Shown here one piece after another: positions 1 through 9,224 of a DNA stretch of 58,405 nt. The stretch is from a virus. The position numbers were made by a program, and so were the translations under genes. The stretch's first letter is position 1; each line of letters starts with the position of its first letter. The DNA is taken from the IMG/VR virus record IMGVR_UViG_3300025704_000030, positions 1-58,405 of that record. The stretch is one strand, 5' to 3'. The notes beneath the pieces are model-generated. The model did no database searches. It saw only the letters and a program-made list of their open reading frames with translations, and was not told the DNA's origin.

Positions 1-493
1 CAAGATAAGCAGTTAAGAAGTCTCTGTAAGATTGCGAATATTTAAACGCTCCGGAGTCTTCAGTATCCCAAATTATTTTTCTAGTCTTAGATTCGTTTGA
101 AGTAACTTGAATTTCTAATTTTGCAACGCCGTCTGTAGGCCAGTTAATAAATTGCAGCACAACATTACTAAATGTATCAATATCGTATGCTACTGTGAAC
201 GCTTGATAGTGTCCACGATTGTATTCTATTGTAGTGTTAGTCTGTATACTACCAATAGCATTAAATCCTAGTTGTGATTGCACTAGTTCAACTTGCTGAA
301 TCTTGTTAAAGTTCATTAAGTTGTCAGCATTGTTTTTAACAGTAGTATTTTGCAATACATCTATTTCAGTTTTTGCTGCACTTAAACTGTTTTTAATTGT
401 TCCAAAGTTATCACGAAATCCTTGCGAGTCGTTGTCAACGCCGGCTACTGGGTATGCTTCGTTAATATCTTGATAGTTAATGTTACTTGCCAT
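1..493 (-). CDS. Partial fiber-like virion protein (3' end outside window)
   Basis: The reading frame opens at an ATG at 493 and stays open to the window edge, so only about the first 164 residues are visible. Near residues 24-42 it has a degenerate version of the N-terminal motif of the two fiber proteins at 8448 and 9225 (a charged D-x-x-FRDNFGTIK-type segment before a helix). I infer a late virion or fiber-associated protein. It lies directly downstream of the 516-4484 gene and has its own late promoter. No catalytic motif is seen; the fold of the later beta-rich part is unknown. Confidence 0.7.
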   Translation of the reverse strand, partial: MASNINYQDINEAYPVAGVDNDSQGFRDNFGTIKNSLSAAKTEIDVLQNTTVKNNADNLMNFNKIQQVELVQSQLGFNAIGSIQTNTTIEYNRGHYQAFTVAYDIDTFSNVVLQFINWPTDGVAKLEIQVTSNESKTRKIIWDTEDSGAFKYSQSYRDFLTAYL

Positions 494-511
494 GTTTTGT
501 TATCTCCACTT

Positions 512-520
512 GTATTTATA
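512..520 (-). promoter_or_regulatory. T4-type late promoter
   Basis: On the minus strand this reads TATAAATAC, matching the T4 late-promoter core. It sits about 20 bases before the ATG at 493. Confidence 0.75.
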
Positions 521-3500
521 TTGACTTATTATTTCTAGGCCAAACTATGAATTGTGTATTACTATTACCCAATGTAGCATCAATGATATATCTGTCTACA
601 TAATAATCAAATTGTGTAAACTCAAATCCTGTAGACTTCTGATAGTTTTTTATTTTTAAAATTAATTCTGCTGACTTGCCTGGTTTACAATATGCTATCG
701 GAATAGCTCTAACATAACCCGGTTGCTTACCTGTTAATGATTGTCTAGTTTTCATCCATAACGGTAAGAATCTATTATCAGTTATACCAATGCCTTGAAG
801 TCTTCTTCTCATGTTAGTTAGAGAACTAACATATTTTGTATTCGGTGCATTAGGGTTGATATCGCTATCAACAGTAAGTGCGTCAATTGAATTTCTAAAG
901 AACATAGGATCATCTCTATTATATAACGTATCGTTAGGATCAATGATTCCTTTTACAATATCAGCATTGGTTTGGTCTGCTGTTATTTCTTCAGCTGAAT
1001 TTGAAATCTTAATAGTTTCAGCTGCTGATATAATATCTTCAGTGTCGCCTGCATTAAGTTTTTCGTATGGATCTAATAGTTCCAAGTAAACAACTTCGTA
1101 TATTGCTCCTTCGGTTTCTACCTGTTTTGCTTCAGCTGTTTTTAGTTCACCAATACGTAGACTTCTCGGCTTGTGACCAACACTAGTTACTGCTGCAAAT
1201 TCTCCGTATGATTTTGATTCAATTCCTGCATAGATTAGACTGTTAAGATTACGCTGAATTCCAAAGTTTTCATCGTATGGTCTATAGATAATATCAGTAC
1301 TGAACACATTGGAATCAGATACAAATGTATTCCATGCAAGTTTTTTCTCGCTTGCCATCAAAGGTTTAACAAACACATTACTGTATGCTCGGTCAGCAAG
1401 CGGAGTAATAGTCATAGTAAATGTTCTTCTAACAGCGTTAATAGTAAATTTGTCCTTGGCTTCTATAGTAAATGTATAGCTTCTATCTAATGTAGTAGAT
1501 GCTCCATCGAAACTTAAGAATCCGTTATCAAAGATAGTAATGCCAGGCTTATCAATAGTTGCAAACTGTCTAACTCTGCCAATTATTTCGCCGTCTTCGA
1601 TTAGTGACAATCCGTTTGGTAACTTTCCGTCTACTAGTTTGTAAACAACTGTTGTACCTGGGAATGTACTTTCTGCTGCAATCTTAACTGTACTAACTGA
1701 GTTAGCCGGAATGTCGCCAAGGTCACTTGGTGTTATCCAGTTAATAGCGCCATCTGCTTCGCCCTGTACTCTTACGGTAAACTGTTTACGCTCTGAAATA
1801 AACTCGTCATCGTCTAGCTCAGTAATTGTTGTACTAAATGCAAAAGACACAGTACCTTGTGTTATATTATCATTAGCAAACTGTAAGCCACTATCAAATG
1901 TTACTCTAACATATGAATTTGTATCAATTACTACTTCGTCTACTGCTGTAACTTTTAAGTTCTTTTTCTTTACAGGGTCGTATGTAGTTGCGCCAACAAT
2001 AGTAAGTAGATCATCTTTTGTACTTGTGCTAAAGAATAGTTGAGTATCGCCGATAGCAAATGGTCTTGCAACATAACCATATACAACTACAATGTCAGCA
2101 ACACTTGGATTGTATCTTGTTGCACGGACTGTAAAATTAAATTCTTTAGTAACTTCAGGTTGGTAAGGATAAACTCCTGCAACTTCACCTGTGATGTAAT
2201 CTAGTGTCAATCCTGTTGGCAATATACTTGGAGTTCCGTCAATGTTTACTGGCTCAAGTTGATAATCAATCGGACCAATAAGACTATTTGGATCAAACAC
2301 ATCTATTACAAGTGTAATAAAACTACCTGCACGTTTAACACCTAAGTTAGCAGGCGTAGTAAATATAGGCTTGCGAACAAATGTCATATCCGCTGTAAAC
2401 AGATCTTGACTTGATTTAGTACTTACGTTGTCTGCTCTTGCAGCATCGTCACCTACAACATATATTCTAAATTGTCTTTTAGCAATCGAATCGCTGTCGT
2501 TTACACTAACAATAAACTCGTAAAAGCGGCTGGCTTTCTTAGGAGAACGTGTTGGATCACTTTCATCGTATCCTACATTGTCATACAAGAAACTATCATA
2601 ACCGCTTTGCGAACGTATTGCGTAGTCATACGGATTAAAGTCGTATCGATCGGAGCTATAGCCACCGCCTGTTACAGCTTCAAAACCTAAAGGCGTAACA
2701 GGTTCAGTAAATCCAAATATACGCCCTTCTTTAGTTAGTGTTAATCCAGGTGGTAGTTCGCCACTATTGTCGCCTATAAAGAATTCTAATTCTTGTCCTG
2801 CTGCTATATCGTCGTCAGTTGCTAATAAGTTTATATCTACAAATTCACCGTCTAGTACATAGTATGTACTATTAGGTCCAACTGCTAGATTTCCTTCAGC
2901 AGTTAACCACTCGGGTTCGTCTGGGCCTTCAACTACTAATTTAAATGTTCTATCTTCAACAATACTTGCAGCGCCGTATTGCGCTCTAATAACAAAGTCG
3001 TATTCAAGAGTGTTAGGTACTTCTAACGGTGTTCCTCTAAGACGCTGTTTTTCAATTCGTAAACCTCTAGGAAGCGAACCGCTAATAATACTAAACTTAA
3101 CATCGTTTAATCCTTCTTTGATTCCTGTACCGTTTGGCAACAAAGGTGTGCTATAGTACTTCTTACCTATCAAGTAAGGATATGTGTTAGTATTAGGAGA
3201 CTCTTTAAGGCAACTAGAAAAGTATGCATATGTACCATTTGGATATTCTGGAGTTACACAGAATCTTCCGTTATATTGATCTAGCAAACCTGTTCCTTCT
3301 AAGTAAGCCCAATCTTCTTCATAGTATCCATCCCTAGTATCACCGTTTTGTCTTAAGTCGTCACGTAATATATAACTCGAAGTCATAAACTCTGGGTGGC
3401 TATTTGCATCTAATGGATCACTGTATCCTAAACTTCCGTATATTGGATTTCCGTCAAAAGCATAACCAATAATTGGACTATGTTGAATACCAGTTACATA

Positions 3501-4484
3501 GCTGATCCAATCTTTCTCAAATAGATTTTTTACTGGTGGATCAAAACGTAATGAAATTTCAATGCCGTTATTTGCATCTATAGCAACATTTGCAACACCG
3601 TTAGCTCTTGTTTCTACCGGAACAGTTGTGTCATTAATAATAAATCCGTACTTTGATGTTCTACCATAGGTTACAATTCTAGATGTATCCAAGTCAATAG
3701 ACAAAGGAGATTCTAAGTTAGCAATCCAAAAATCATTATTGTAAGATACAATATCATTAATTTCATAGTTTATAGAATTGATGTATAGTTCTTTATAGTT
3801 TTCTGGTTTAAAATATAAAAGTTTTGGATCTGTTACATAATGATAATCGCCGTTAACACTAGGAGGTCCTGAGCCATCATCAATAGTTGTTCCGTTTGCA
3901 ACACTTAGTACATTATTACGTGTTAATCTTTCACCCTCAATATTTTCTACAATTGTTGATGCACTGTTGTATATAGCAACACCATTTATAGCAACACCTA
4001 TTGCACCTGTAGGAGTATCTACTTTTACTTCTGGTGTATCAGGCTCTAGGGGAATAGTAAAAAGCCAATCTTGCGGAGTTGCTGGGAAACTGTTTTGCGG
4101 ATTAGGGTACGGTCCAAACGCATGCTCAGGTAATCCTGTTGAACTTACATAAAACAGCTGATCGTCAAAATCAGTAAATGTTGCTTCACCAAAAAACTGT
4201 GAAGTTTGTAAGTTACTAATTTCAGATCCCAATGTAACTGGTAATTGTAAGTCGAACGTATCGCCTTCGATAATTTCAGGAATAAACTCTAACCAATAAC
4301 TTTCATTTCTTGGCAATATGCTTCGTCCGTCAACAATAGGATTATCTTTTATTGCACGAAATGTTTTTCCGTTAAACGATACAACATCGCCAATGGAGTA
4401 TGCTCTGGTTAAATCATAATCAGAGCCTAATAATAGTGTTCCTATATTGTAATCTGAACGTTGTTTCCATATACTTGTAGCCAT
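516..4484 (-). CDS. Large Ig-like/YHYH-domain virion protein
   Basis: A 1322-residue protein, probably a structural or adhesive virion component. Residues about 27-70 resemble a small carbohydrate-binding module (YSIGDVVSFNGKTFRA). Residues about 300-430 resemble a YHYH domain: IIGYAFDGNPIYG, then LDQYNGRF and TPEYPNGTYAYF, where the eponymous YHYH is changed to YAYF. From about 455 onward there are repeated putative-Ig units with the hallmark LPxGLxxxxxxGxxxGTP. No signal peptide is seen. The gene sits in a run of structural genes with a late promoter just upstream. The role as fiber or baseplate decoration is inferred from size, domains and context. Confidence 0.75.
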   Translation of the reverse strand: MATSIWKQRSDYNIGTLLLGSDYDLTRAYSIGDVVSFNGKTFRAIKDNPIVDGRSILPRNESYWLEFIPEIIEGDTFDLQLPVTLGSEISNLQTSQFFGEATFTDFDDQLFYVSSTGLPEHAFGPYPNPQNSFPATPQDWLFTIPLEPDTPEVKVDTPTGAIGVAINGVAIYNSASTIVENIEGERLTRNNVLSVANGTTIDDGSGPPSVNGDYHYVTDPKLLYFKPENYKELYINSINYEINDIVSYNNDFWIANLESPLSIDLDTSRIVTYGRTSKYGFIINDTTVPVETRANGVANVAIDANNGIEISLRFDPPVKNLFEKDWISYVTGIQHSPIIGYAFDGNPIYGSLGYSDPLDANSHPEFMTSSYILRDDLRQNGDTRDGYYEEDWAYLEGTGLLDQYNGRFCVTPEYPNGTYAYFSSCLKESPNTNTYPYLIGKKYYSTPLLPNGTGIKEGLNDVKFSIISGSLPRGLRIEKQRLRGTPLEVPNTLEYDFVIRAQYGAASIVEDRTFKLVVEGPDEPEWLTAEGNLAVGPNSTYYVLDGEFVDINLLATDDDIAAGQELEFFIGDNSGELPPGLTLTKEGRIFGFTEPVTPLGFEAVTGGGYSSDRYDFNPYDYAIRSQSGYDSFLYDNVGYDESDPTRSPKKASRFYEFIVSVNDSDSIAKRQFRIYVVGDDAARADNVSTKSSQDLFTADMTFVRKPIFTTPANLGVKRAGSFITLVIDVFDPNSLIGPIDYQLEPVNIDGTPSILPTGLTLDYITGEVAGVYPYQPEVTKEFNFTVRATRYNPSVADIVVVYGYVARPFAIGDTQLFFSTSTKDDLLTIVGATTYDPVKKKNLKVTAVDEVVIDTNSYVRVTFDSGLQFANDNITQGTVSFAFSTTITELDDDEFISERKQFTVRVQGEADGAINWITPSDLGDIPANSVSTVKIAAESTFPGTTVVYKLVDGKLPNGLSLIEDGEIIGRVRQFATIDKPGITIFDNGFLSFDGASTTLDRSYTFTIEAKDKFTINAVRRTFTMTITPLADRAYSNVFVKPLMASEKKLAWNTFVSDSNVFSTDIIYRPYDENFGIQRNLNSLIYAGIESKSYGEFAAVTSVGHKPRSLRIGELKTAEAKQVETEGAIYEVVYLELLDPYEKLNAGDTEDIISAAETIKISNSAEEITADQTNADIVKGIIDPNDTLYNRDDPMFFRNSIDALTVDSDINPNAPNTKYVSSLTNMRRRLQGIGITDNRFLPLWMKTRQSLTGKQPGYVRAIPIAYCKPGKSAELILKIKNYQKSTGFEFTQFDYYVDRYIIDATLGNSNTQFIVWPRNNKSI

Positions 4485-4500
4485 AAACCCCTACCCTTTG

Positions 4501-4510
4501 TAGTATTTAT
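4501..4510 (-). promoter_or_regulatory. T4-type late promoter
   Basis: The minus strand reads ATAAATACTA, 17-26 bases before the ATG at 4484. It overlaps the 3' end of the upstream protease gene. Confidence 0.7.
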
Positions 4511-6111
4511 CCGGCGAAAGGCAAGTTCTGTTGTTCGTTCCTTAACTTAAACACACCGTTGATAACTTTTAATCCATTTTTAGCAACATCAACAATTCCT
4601 TTATTATACGGATTAAACAAGTATCTGTTAGGTCCGTTTAATAAACTAAATGAATTAGTATAATCGTCGTCTAAACCAGTATCATTTAGCTTTGCAGTTT
4701 GTGCATTATTGATAGCCCAGTCTTGTACTTGTTGAGGAGTACGACCAGGATATGCTTGTAAATACAATGCTGCGGCGCCAGCAACTTGTGGAGACGCCAT
4801 GCTTGTACCGCTGATGCTCATGCATCTATATGTTTCATTTAACGGATAGTTAAGCGACAATATTCCAAATTTGTTTATAGTAGAAGTTGTACTCATAATG
4901 CCGGTACCCGGTGCAAGAATATTTACTCCTGGACCATGTTCGCTTGAAACAGCACGGATCTCTCCACCTGCTACATTGTCATCAACGTTTCCTACTATCA
5001 TAGCACGATCACTAAACGGCGAGCCGCCTCTGTGATAGTAAACAGTTCCGTTGGTACTTGACGTGTAAAAATTATCATAATCTACGCCGCCAGGAACGTC
5101 AATCTTTTGATATGAATTACCTGCTGCGATGCATACAAATATTCCTTCATCAATCATTTCTTCAACGTCAACGTCTACTGATGCTACTCTTACAACGTGT
5201 CTATATCCAGTACCGTTAAATGATCCGACCATACCTTTTGTAGTATCTCTAGCAGTTCCGGTCCACGGAGTACCTCTGTAGGTGCCTCCTGTTATATTAG
5301 AAAATATAGTACCATATCCCCAACTCATATTAACAATTGTTGGTCTTTTCTTGCCAGTAACATCGTCTACTAGTTTGTTTCTATGCCATAGTTTAATAAC
5401 ATCAAACACATCACTAATAGGAATGCCTGTACCTGAATCACCGGGGCCTTCTAAGCCATTGACTTTAACACTATAGATCTGTGCGTTCTTTGCCCAACCA
5501 TAGTTTGTTCCAGCAGCTATTCCGGCGCAATGTGTTCCGTGACCGTCATAATCTCTATAATGGTTTGCATTTTGTACACCAACTACGCCGCTTTGCTGAT
5601 ACCAATCAATAAGTTGTACACGACTGTTGCCTTTAGCATCATTAAATTCAGGATGTGAATATTCTATCCCACTGTCCTGAATAACAATGTCAACTCCACT
5701 TCCATCTAAATTGTAAGTATGATTAAACCCTGCTGGCACTGCTGTACTAGTATACGGATTATCTTGCTGATCACAACGTAATAGTCCCCAGTTTGCTCTT
5801 AGCGGATTAGAAGTAGAACCTGTTCTATCCATCGAAGCACCGCTTTGTACAACGTTAAGGCCAATTTGAATGTCGTCACGCTGTTCCGGCGGTATCTCTA
5901 CTGCTAATACTCTACTATCGTTGCGCAATGCTGCTGCTTCTTCAACAGTTAAAGCATAATGAGTGTTACGTAGAGATCCTGGTCTTGCATTTGCAACATC
6001 AATTGACCTACTTGGAATGTCTCCTGCACCTGTTGATGCAATCATTTCTGTGTTAAAGGCATCGTAATCAACTCCTTTATTGAGTGTTACGATATATTCT
6101 TTTTCAGCCAT
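4507..6111 (-). CDS. Subtilisin-family (S8) serine protease
   Basis: A 534-residue protein with the full subtilase triad: Asp146 in VIQDSG, His191 in DGHGTHCAG and Ser437 in SGTSMASP. The oxyanion Asn332 is in AAGNS. The first ~110 residues may be an inhibitor-like or virion-targeting region. There is no signal peptide, which fits a protease packaged in or acting on the virion rather than one secreted by the host pathway. It lies 13 bases from the fiber gene at 6125 and shares its transcription unit, so maturation of neighbouring fibers or digestion of surface proteins are reasonable guesses. The protease assignment itself is firm. Confidence 0.93.
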   Translation of the reverse strand: MAEKEYIVTLNKGVDYDAFNTEMIASTGAGDIPSRSIDVANARPGSLRNTHYALTVEEAAALRNDSRVLAVEIPPEQRDDIQIGLNVVQSGASMDRTGSTSNPLRANWGLLRCDQQDNPYTSTAVPAGFNHTYNLDGSGVDIVIQDSGIEYSHPEFNDAKGNSRVQLIDWYQQSGVVGVQNANHYRDYDGHGTHCAGIAAGTNYGWAKNAQIYSVKVNGLEGPGDSGTGIPISDVFDVIKLWHRNKLVDDVTGKKRPTIVNMSWGYGTIFSNITGGTYRGTPWTGTARDTTKGMVGSFNGTGYRHVVRVASVDVDVEEMIDEGIFVCIAAGNSYQKIDVPGGVDYDNFYTSSTNGTVYYHRGGSPFSDRAMIVGNVDDNVAGGEIRAVSSEHGPGVNILAPGTGIMSTTSTINKFGILSLNYPLNETYRCMSISGTSMASPQVAGAAALYLQAYPGRTPQQVQDWAINNAQTAKLNDTGLDDDYTNSFSLLNGPNRYLFNPYNKGIVDVAKNGLKVINGVFKLRNEQQNLPFAG

Positions 6112-6124
6112 TCTATTTTCCCTA

Positions 6125-8392
6125 TTAAGCTACTGTAATTGTTCCGAACATTGCACCACCGTGGTTAGTACATACATAGTAAAGTGTTGCCGGAGCGTCC
6201 ATTGGAACTGTCCAAACGTATACACCTTCGTTGTCGCCACTTGTGCCTGTTGTGTATAAATCACCTGCTGAGTAACCTGCTACACCCGGATCAACTGTTT
6301 GCAAATTAAACGGATGTGTTGCGCCGTTTGCACTATTATCAAATACATATGTATGGCCGCGATATACAGTAAATGCTGGATCACTTACAGTTCCAGCAAA
6401 ACCTGGACCAGTAAATGTAAAGTCTGAAGTTCCGTTAGCGCCAAGTACCCATCCAAGTGTTGGACTCATCATAGGCATCCACATACCTGCTGTATATACA
6501 TGCGGCTGTGGCAATGTAGCATCTGAAACAAATGCAGTATCGCCCTCGGCTGCTATAAATTCTGCTTGTAATCCTGCAAGTCCATATTCACCTAAACTAA
6601 ACAGTCCGTCGATAATATTTACTTGTCCATTAGGTACAGCTATTTCTAAATTTGTTTCTGACTCTAAGCGTGGAACTCCTGCACCAGATGTATTAATAGT
6701 AGTTGCATCAACTTCAGCAACAGTTAGCCTTCCGTCAATACTAACATCGCTTGAGAAGTCAGTTGCTTGTACAATAGTAATGTTACTACTGTCAGATGTT
6801 TGTATCGAACTACCTACAATGTCAAGTCCACTAATCGCTACCGAACCACCTGCTAGACTTTGAATACCAACAGTGCCTGATCCTGCGTTAATATTAACGT
6901 TGCCATTAACAGAACTAATTGCAAGACCTTGTCCACTAGTTTCTTCTTGAATATCTGAAACTAATACTGCACCAGTAAATGTTGTTTGTGTTGCACTAAT
7001 AGTTGTATTGGTAGCAGTTTCAAAGAAGTTAGTGTCAACGTAACCTTTAGTTGCTGCATGCAATGCTAGTGTTGGATCACCTGATAGTGTTAACGCTCCA
7101 AGCATTGGAATAGCACCACTTGTTGGAAGTTTTGTATTGTCTTCAATAACAATGTTTGTACTACCATTAAACGCAACACCGTTAATTGTTCTCGGAGTAG
7201 CTAGTGTTTGTGCTGTAGTTGCAGCAATGTTACCAGTTGCAGTTAAGTTTCCGCCTACTGTTAAGTTACCTGTTGTAACAGTACCAAATGTTACTGCTGT
7301 AGTTGTTAATGTAGCGCCTGATAAATCAACAGTTCCAGTAATCACTAACGGATTTAATGTTGTTGATAGTGTTGTACTTGCGCCGTCGTCTAATAAATTA
7401 AAATCTTGTCCTACAAGTTCAAGGTTGCCGCCGAGCGCACTAATAGTTAAATCTGGACCTCCGTTGATTGTAGCTACATTAAGAATTTGACCAGCATTTA
7501 GTGTGTTAATAGTTGAGTTGTTAAAATTACCTTCTACAGCACTAACGACATTATTAACGCCGTCAACGATCACAGTACTATCATCACCGAACACACTACC
7601 TACCATGTCGCCTTCTAGTTCGCCAAGTAGTAGACCTTCAAACGTACCAAAAATCGTAACACCGTCGTCGAGTGTTTGTGTTGCATCAATTACTATAGTT
7701 GTACCGTCATTAGCATAAACTGTGTTAAGCGTTGCGTTACCAGTTAAGTTACCTGTGACATTACCAGTTAAGTTGTTTACTAGTGTTCCTTCGATTACAT
7801 CTGCAGGAATTGATGAATTCATACTATCAACTAGTAGTGTATCGTCAAAGCCTATAACGTCACCTTTTAGGGAACCAGTTGAGCCTCCGCCGTCTGCAAC
7901 AAACTCTATATTGCCGCCTTCTACAGTAACACTACCAGTTAAAACAGATCCTGCAATTACCGACAACCAAGCTGCGCCATCGCCGCCTAGTGTGTATGTT
8001 AAATTAGTTGCTGGAAGAATATTACTTGCAACACCGCCTGCAAAGTTAATGGCATCATTTGCATCGCCTGTTCCAATGTTAATACTTCCGGAAAGTGTAA
8101 TATCACCTGTAATGTCAATATTACCTGTACCAACTATATCGTGTCCTCTAAGATGCAAGTCACCGTCTAGGAAAGGATCATTTGGTGCAAGTTGTGCTTC
8201 TGAATAAAAAGGATCAGTTGGTGGAACACTTAGTCCAGCAACAACGCCGCCTCCTGATGCAGGATTTCCCCCCGGGGTAATACCATCCCCAACAAATATT
8301 TGTTTGTTGTCGATAGTATATATTAATTCACCGGTCTGTGGGGTATAGACTAGTCTCTCTGCCTCTGTACCCCTTTTAAGTTTTAGTGCCAT
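6125..8392 (-). CDS. Fiber protein with Mtd-like N-terminus and plastocyanin-like C-terminus
   Basis: 755 residues. The first ~45 residues (GTEAERLVYTPQTGELIY, then FVGDGITPGG) match the short N-terminal attachment segment common in phage fibers. The middle is long, low-complexity, Thr/Gly/Asn-rich beta repeats (SGSINIGTGD, NLTGNATLNT types). The last ~100 residues form a cupredoxin-like unit with TYVFDNSANGATHPFNL and YYVCTNHGGAMFG, giving candidate type-1 copper ligands His, Cys, His and Met. A late promoter lies upstream. A virion fiber role is very likely; copper binding is inference. Confidence 0.82.
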   Translation of the reverse strand: MALKLKRGTEAERLVYTPQTGELIYTIDNKQIFVGDGITPGGNPASGGGVVAGLSVPPTDPFYSEAQLAPNDPFLDGDLHLRGHDIVGTGNIDITGDITLSGSINIGTGDANDAINFAGGVASNILPATNLTYTLGGDGAAWLSVIAGSVLTGSVTVEGGNIEFVADGGGSTGSLKGDVIGFDDTLLVDSMNSSIPADVIEGTLVNNLTGNVTGNLTGNATLNTVYANDGTTIVIDATQTLDDGVTIFGTFEGLLLGELEGDMVGSVFGDDSTVIVDGVNNVVSAVEGNFNNSTINTLNAGQILNVATINGGPDLTISALGGNLELVGQDFNLLDDGASTTLSTTLNPLVITGTVDLSGATLTTTAVTFGTVTTGNLTVGGNLTATGNIAATTAQTLATPRTINGVAFNGSTNIVIEDNTKLPTSGAIPMLGALTLSGDPTLALHAATKGYVDTNFFETATNTTISATQTTFTGAVLVSDIQEETSGQGLAISSVNGNVNINAGSGTVGIQSLAGGSVAISGLDIVGSSIQTSDSSNITIVQATDFSSDVSIDGRLTVAEVDATTINTSGAGVPRLESETNLEIAVPNGQVNIIDGLFSLGEYGLAGLQAEFIAAEGDTAFVSDATLPQPHVYTAGMWMPMMSPTLGWVLGANGTSDFTFTGPGFAGTVSDPAFTVYRGHTYVFDNSANGATHPFNLQTVDPGVAGYSAGDLYTTGTSGDNEGVYVWTVPMDAPATLYYVCTNHGGAMFGTITVA

Positions 8393-8430
8393 TTTTATTT
8401 CTCCGTATCTGGTAATATCAACTGTTCTAT

Positions 8431-8440
8431 GTATTTATTT
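8431..8440 (-). promoter_or_regulatory. T4-type late promoter
   Basis: The minus strand reads AAATAAATAC, about 40 bases before the ATG at 8392. Confidence 0.65.
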
Positions 8441-8447
8441 AAATCCG

Positions 8448-9194
8448 TTAAGGTCCAGCATATGTGCCAAAGGTACCAAAGTCAGGTCCTGTAACATCTG
8501 CTTGCCCGAGTAGTCCTTGATCAATGTCAATTGTTGACAATAGATATGGAATGACAGAAGTAAATTGTCCGTTTATTGCGCCGAAATCAAAACTTGTTAG
8601 CGCACTCTCAAGTTCTCTAACATCAATATTATGTACTAAGCCTGTAACATTTCCTGTTAATGCTGCAAATATATTTGTTGCTGTAATATCACCTGTAATG
8701 TCAATATTACCTGTACCGTTGATGTCGTTATTGTTTAGATCTAAATTTCCAGCCAATGTGGGAGTCGGATCTTGACTTAGTCCTAATTCTGTTGCAGTAC
8801 TATCGATTGTAATTGTATTATTACTAACTGTAGCACTTATGTTTGTTCCGCCTGCGATAGTAAATGTATCAACACCTACTTGAACAGTATCGGTGTTAGT
8901 GCCATCTGATATTGTTAGGTCGCCAGCACTTACTGCTGTAACCACAACAGTGTCGCCGGTGCCGTCTAATGTAATACCACTGCCCGCTTCGATCTTTTTA
9001 AACTGTAGAACACCTTCTATTTTTTGTTTAAAAAGTCCCACTCCATTATTTCCAATATTTAGGGCCGTGTTATCTAGCCCTAAATTTTGTTCTAAAAAAG
9101 TAAAGTTTTCATTGATCTTGTCAAATGCGGTTCTGATATTATCGCCAGTGCCGTCATTAGCAATATTACCAATGTTTATTTGTCTAATAGCCAT
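8448..9194 (-). CDS. Short fiber/virion protein with DGTGD N-terminal motif
   Basis: 248 residues. It starts with RQINIGNIANDGTGDNIR and AFDKINENF, the same N-terminal module that opens the giant fiber at 9225-17378. This suggests both attach to the same virion site or trimerise the same way. The rest is beta-rich repeat sequence resembling the neighbouring 755-residue fiber, including an INGTGNIDITGDITATN segment that has a near copy there. It has its own late promoter. A structural role is inferred from the shared module and context. Confidence 0.78.
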   Translation of the reverse strand: MAIRQINIGNIANDGTGDNIRTAFDKINENFTFLEQNLGLDNTALNIGNNGVGLFKQKIEGVLQFKKIEAGSGITLDGTGDTVVVTAVSAGDLTISDGTNTDTVQVGVDTFTIAGGTNISATVSNNTITIDSTATELGLSQDPTPTLAGNLDLNNNDINGTGNIDITGDITATNIFAALTGNVTGLVHNIDVRELESALTSFDFGAINGQFTSVIPYLLSTIDIDQGLLGQADVTGPDFGTFGTYAGP

Positions 9195-9208
9195 TTTTGC
9201 TCCTCATT

Positions 9209-9218
9209 AGTATTTATC
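9209..9218 (-). promoter_or_regulatory. T4-type late promoter
   Basis: The minus strand reads GATAAATACT, 15-24 bases before the ATG at 9194. Confidence 0.7.
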
Positions 9219-9224
9219 AGTACC

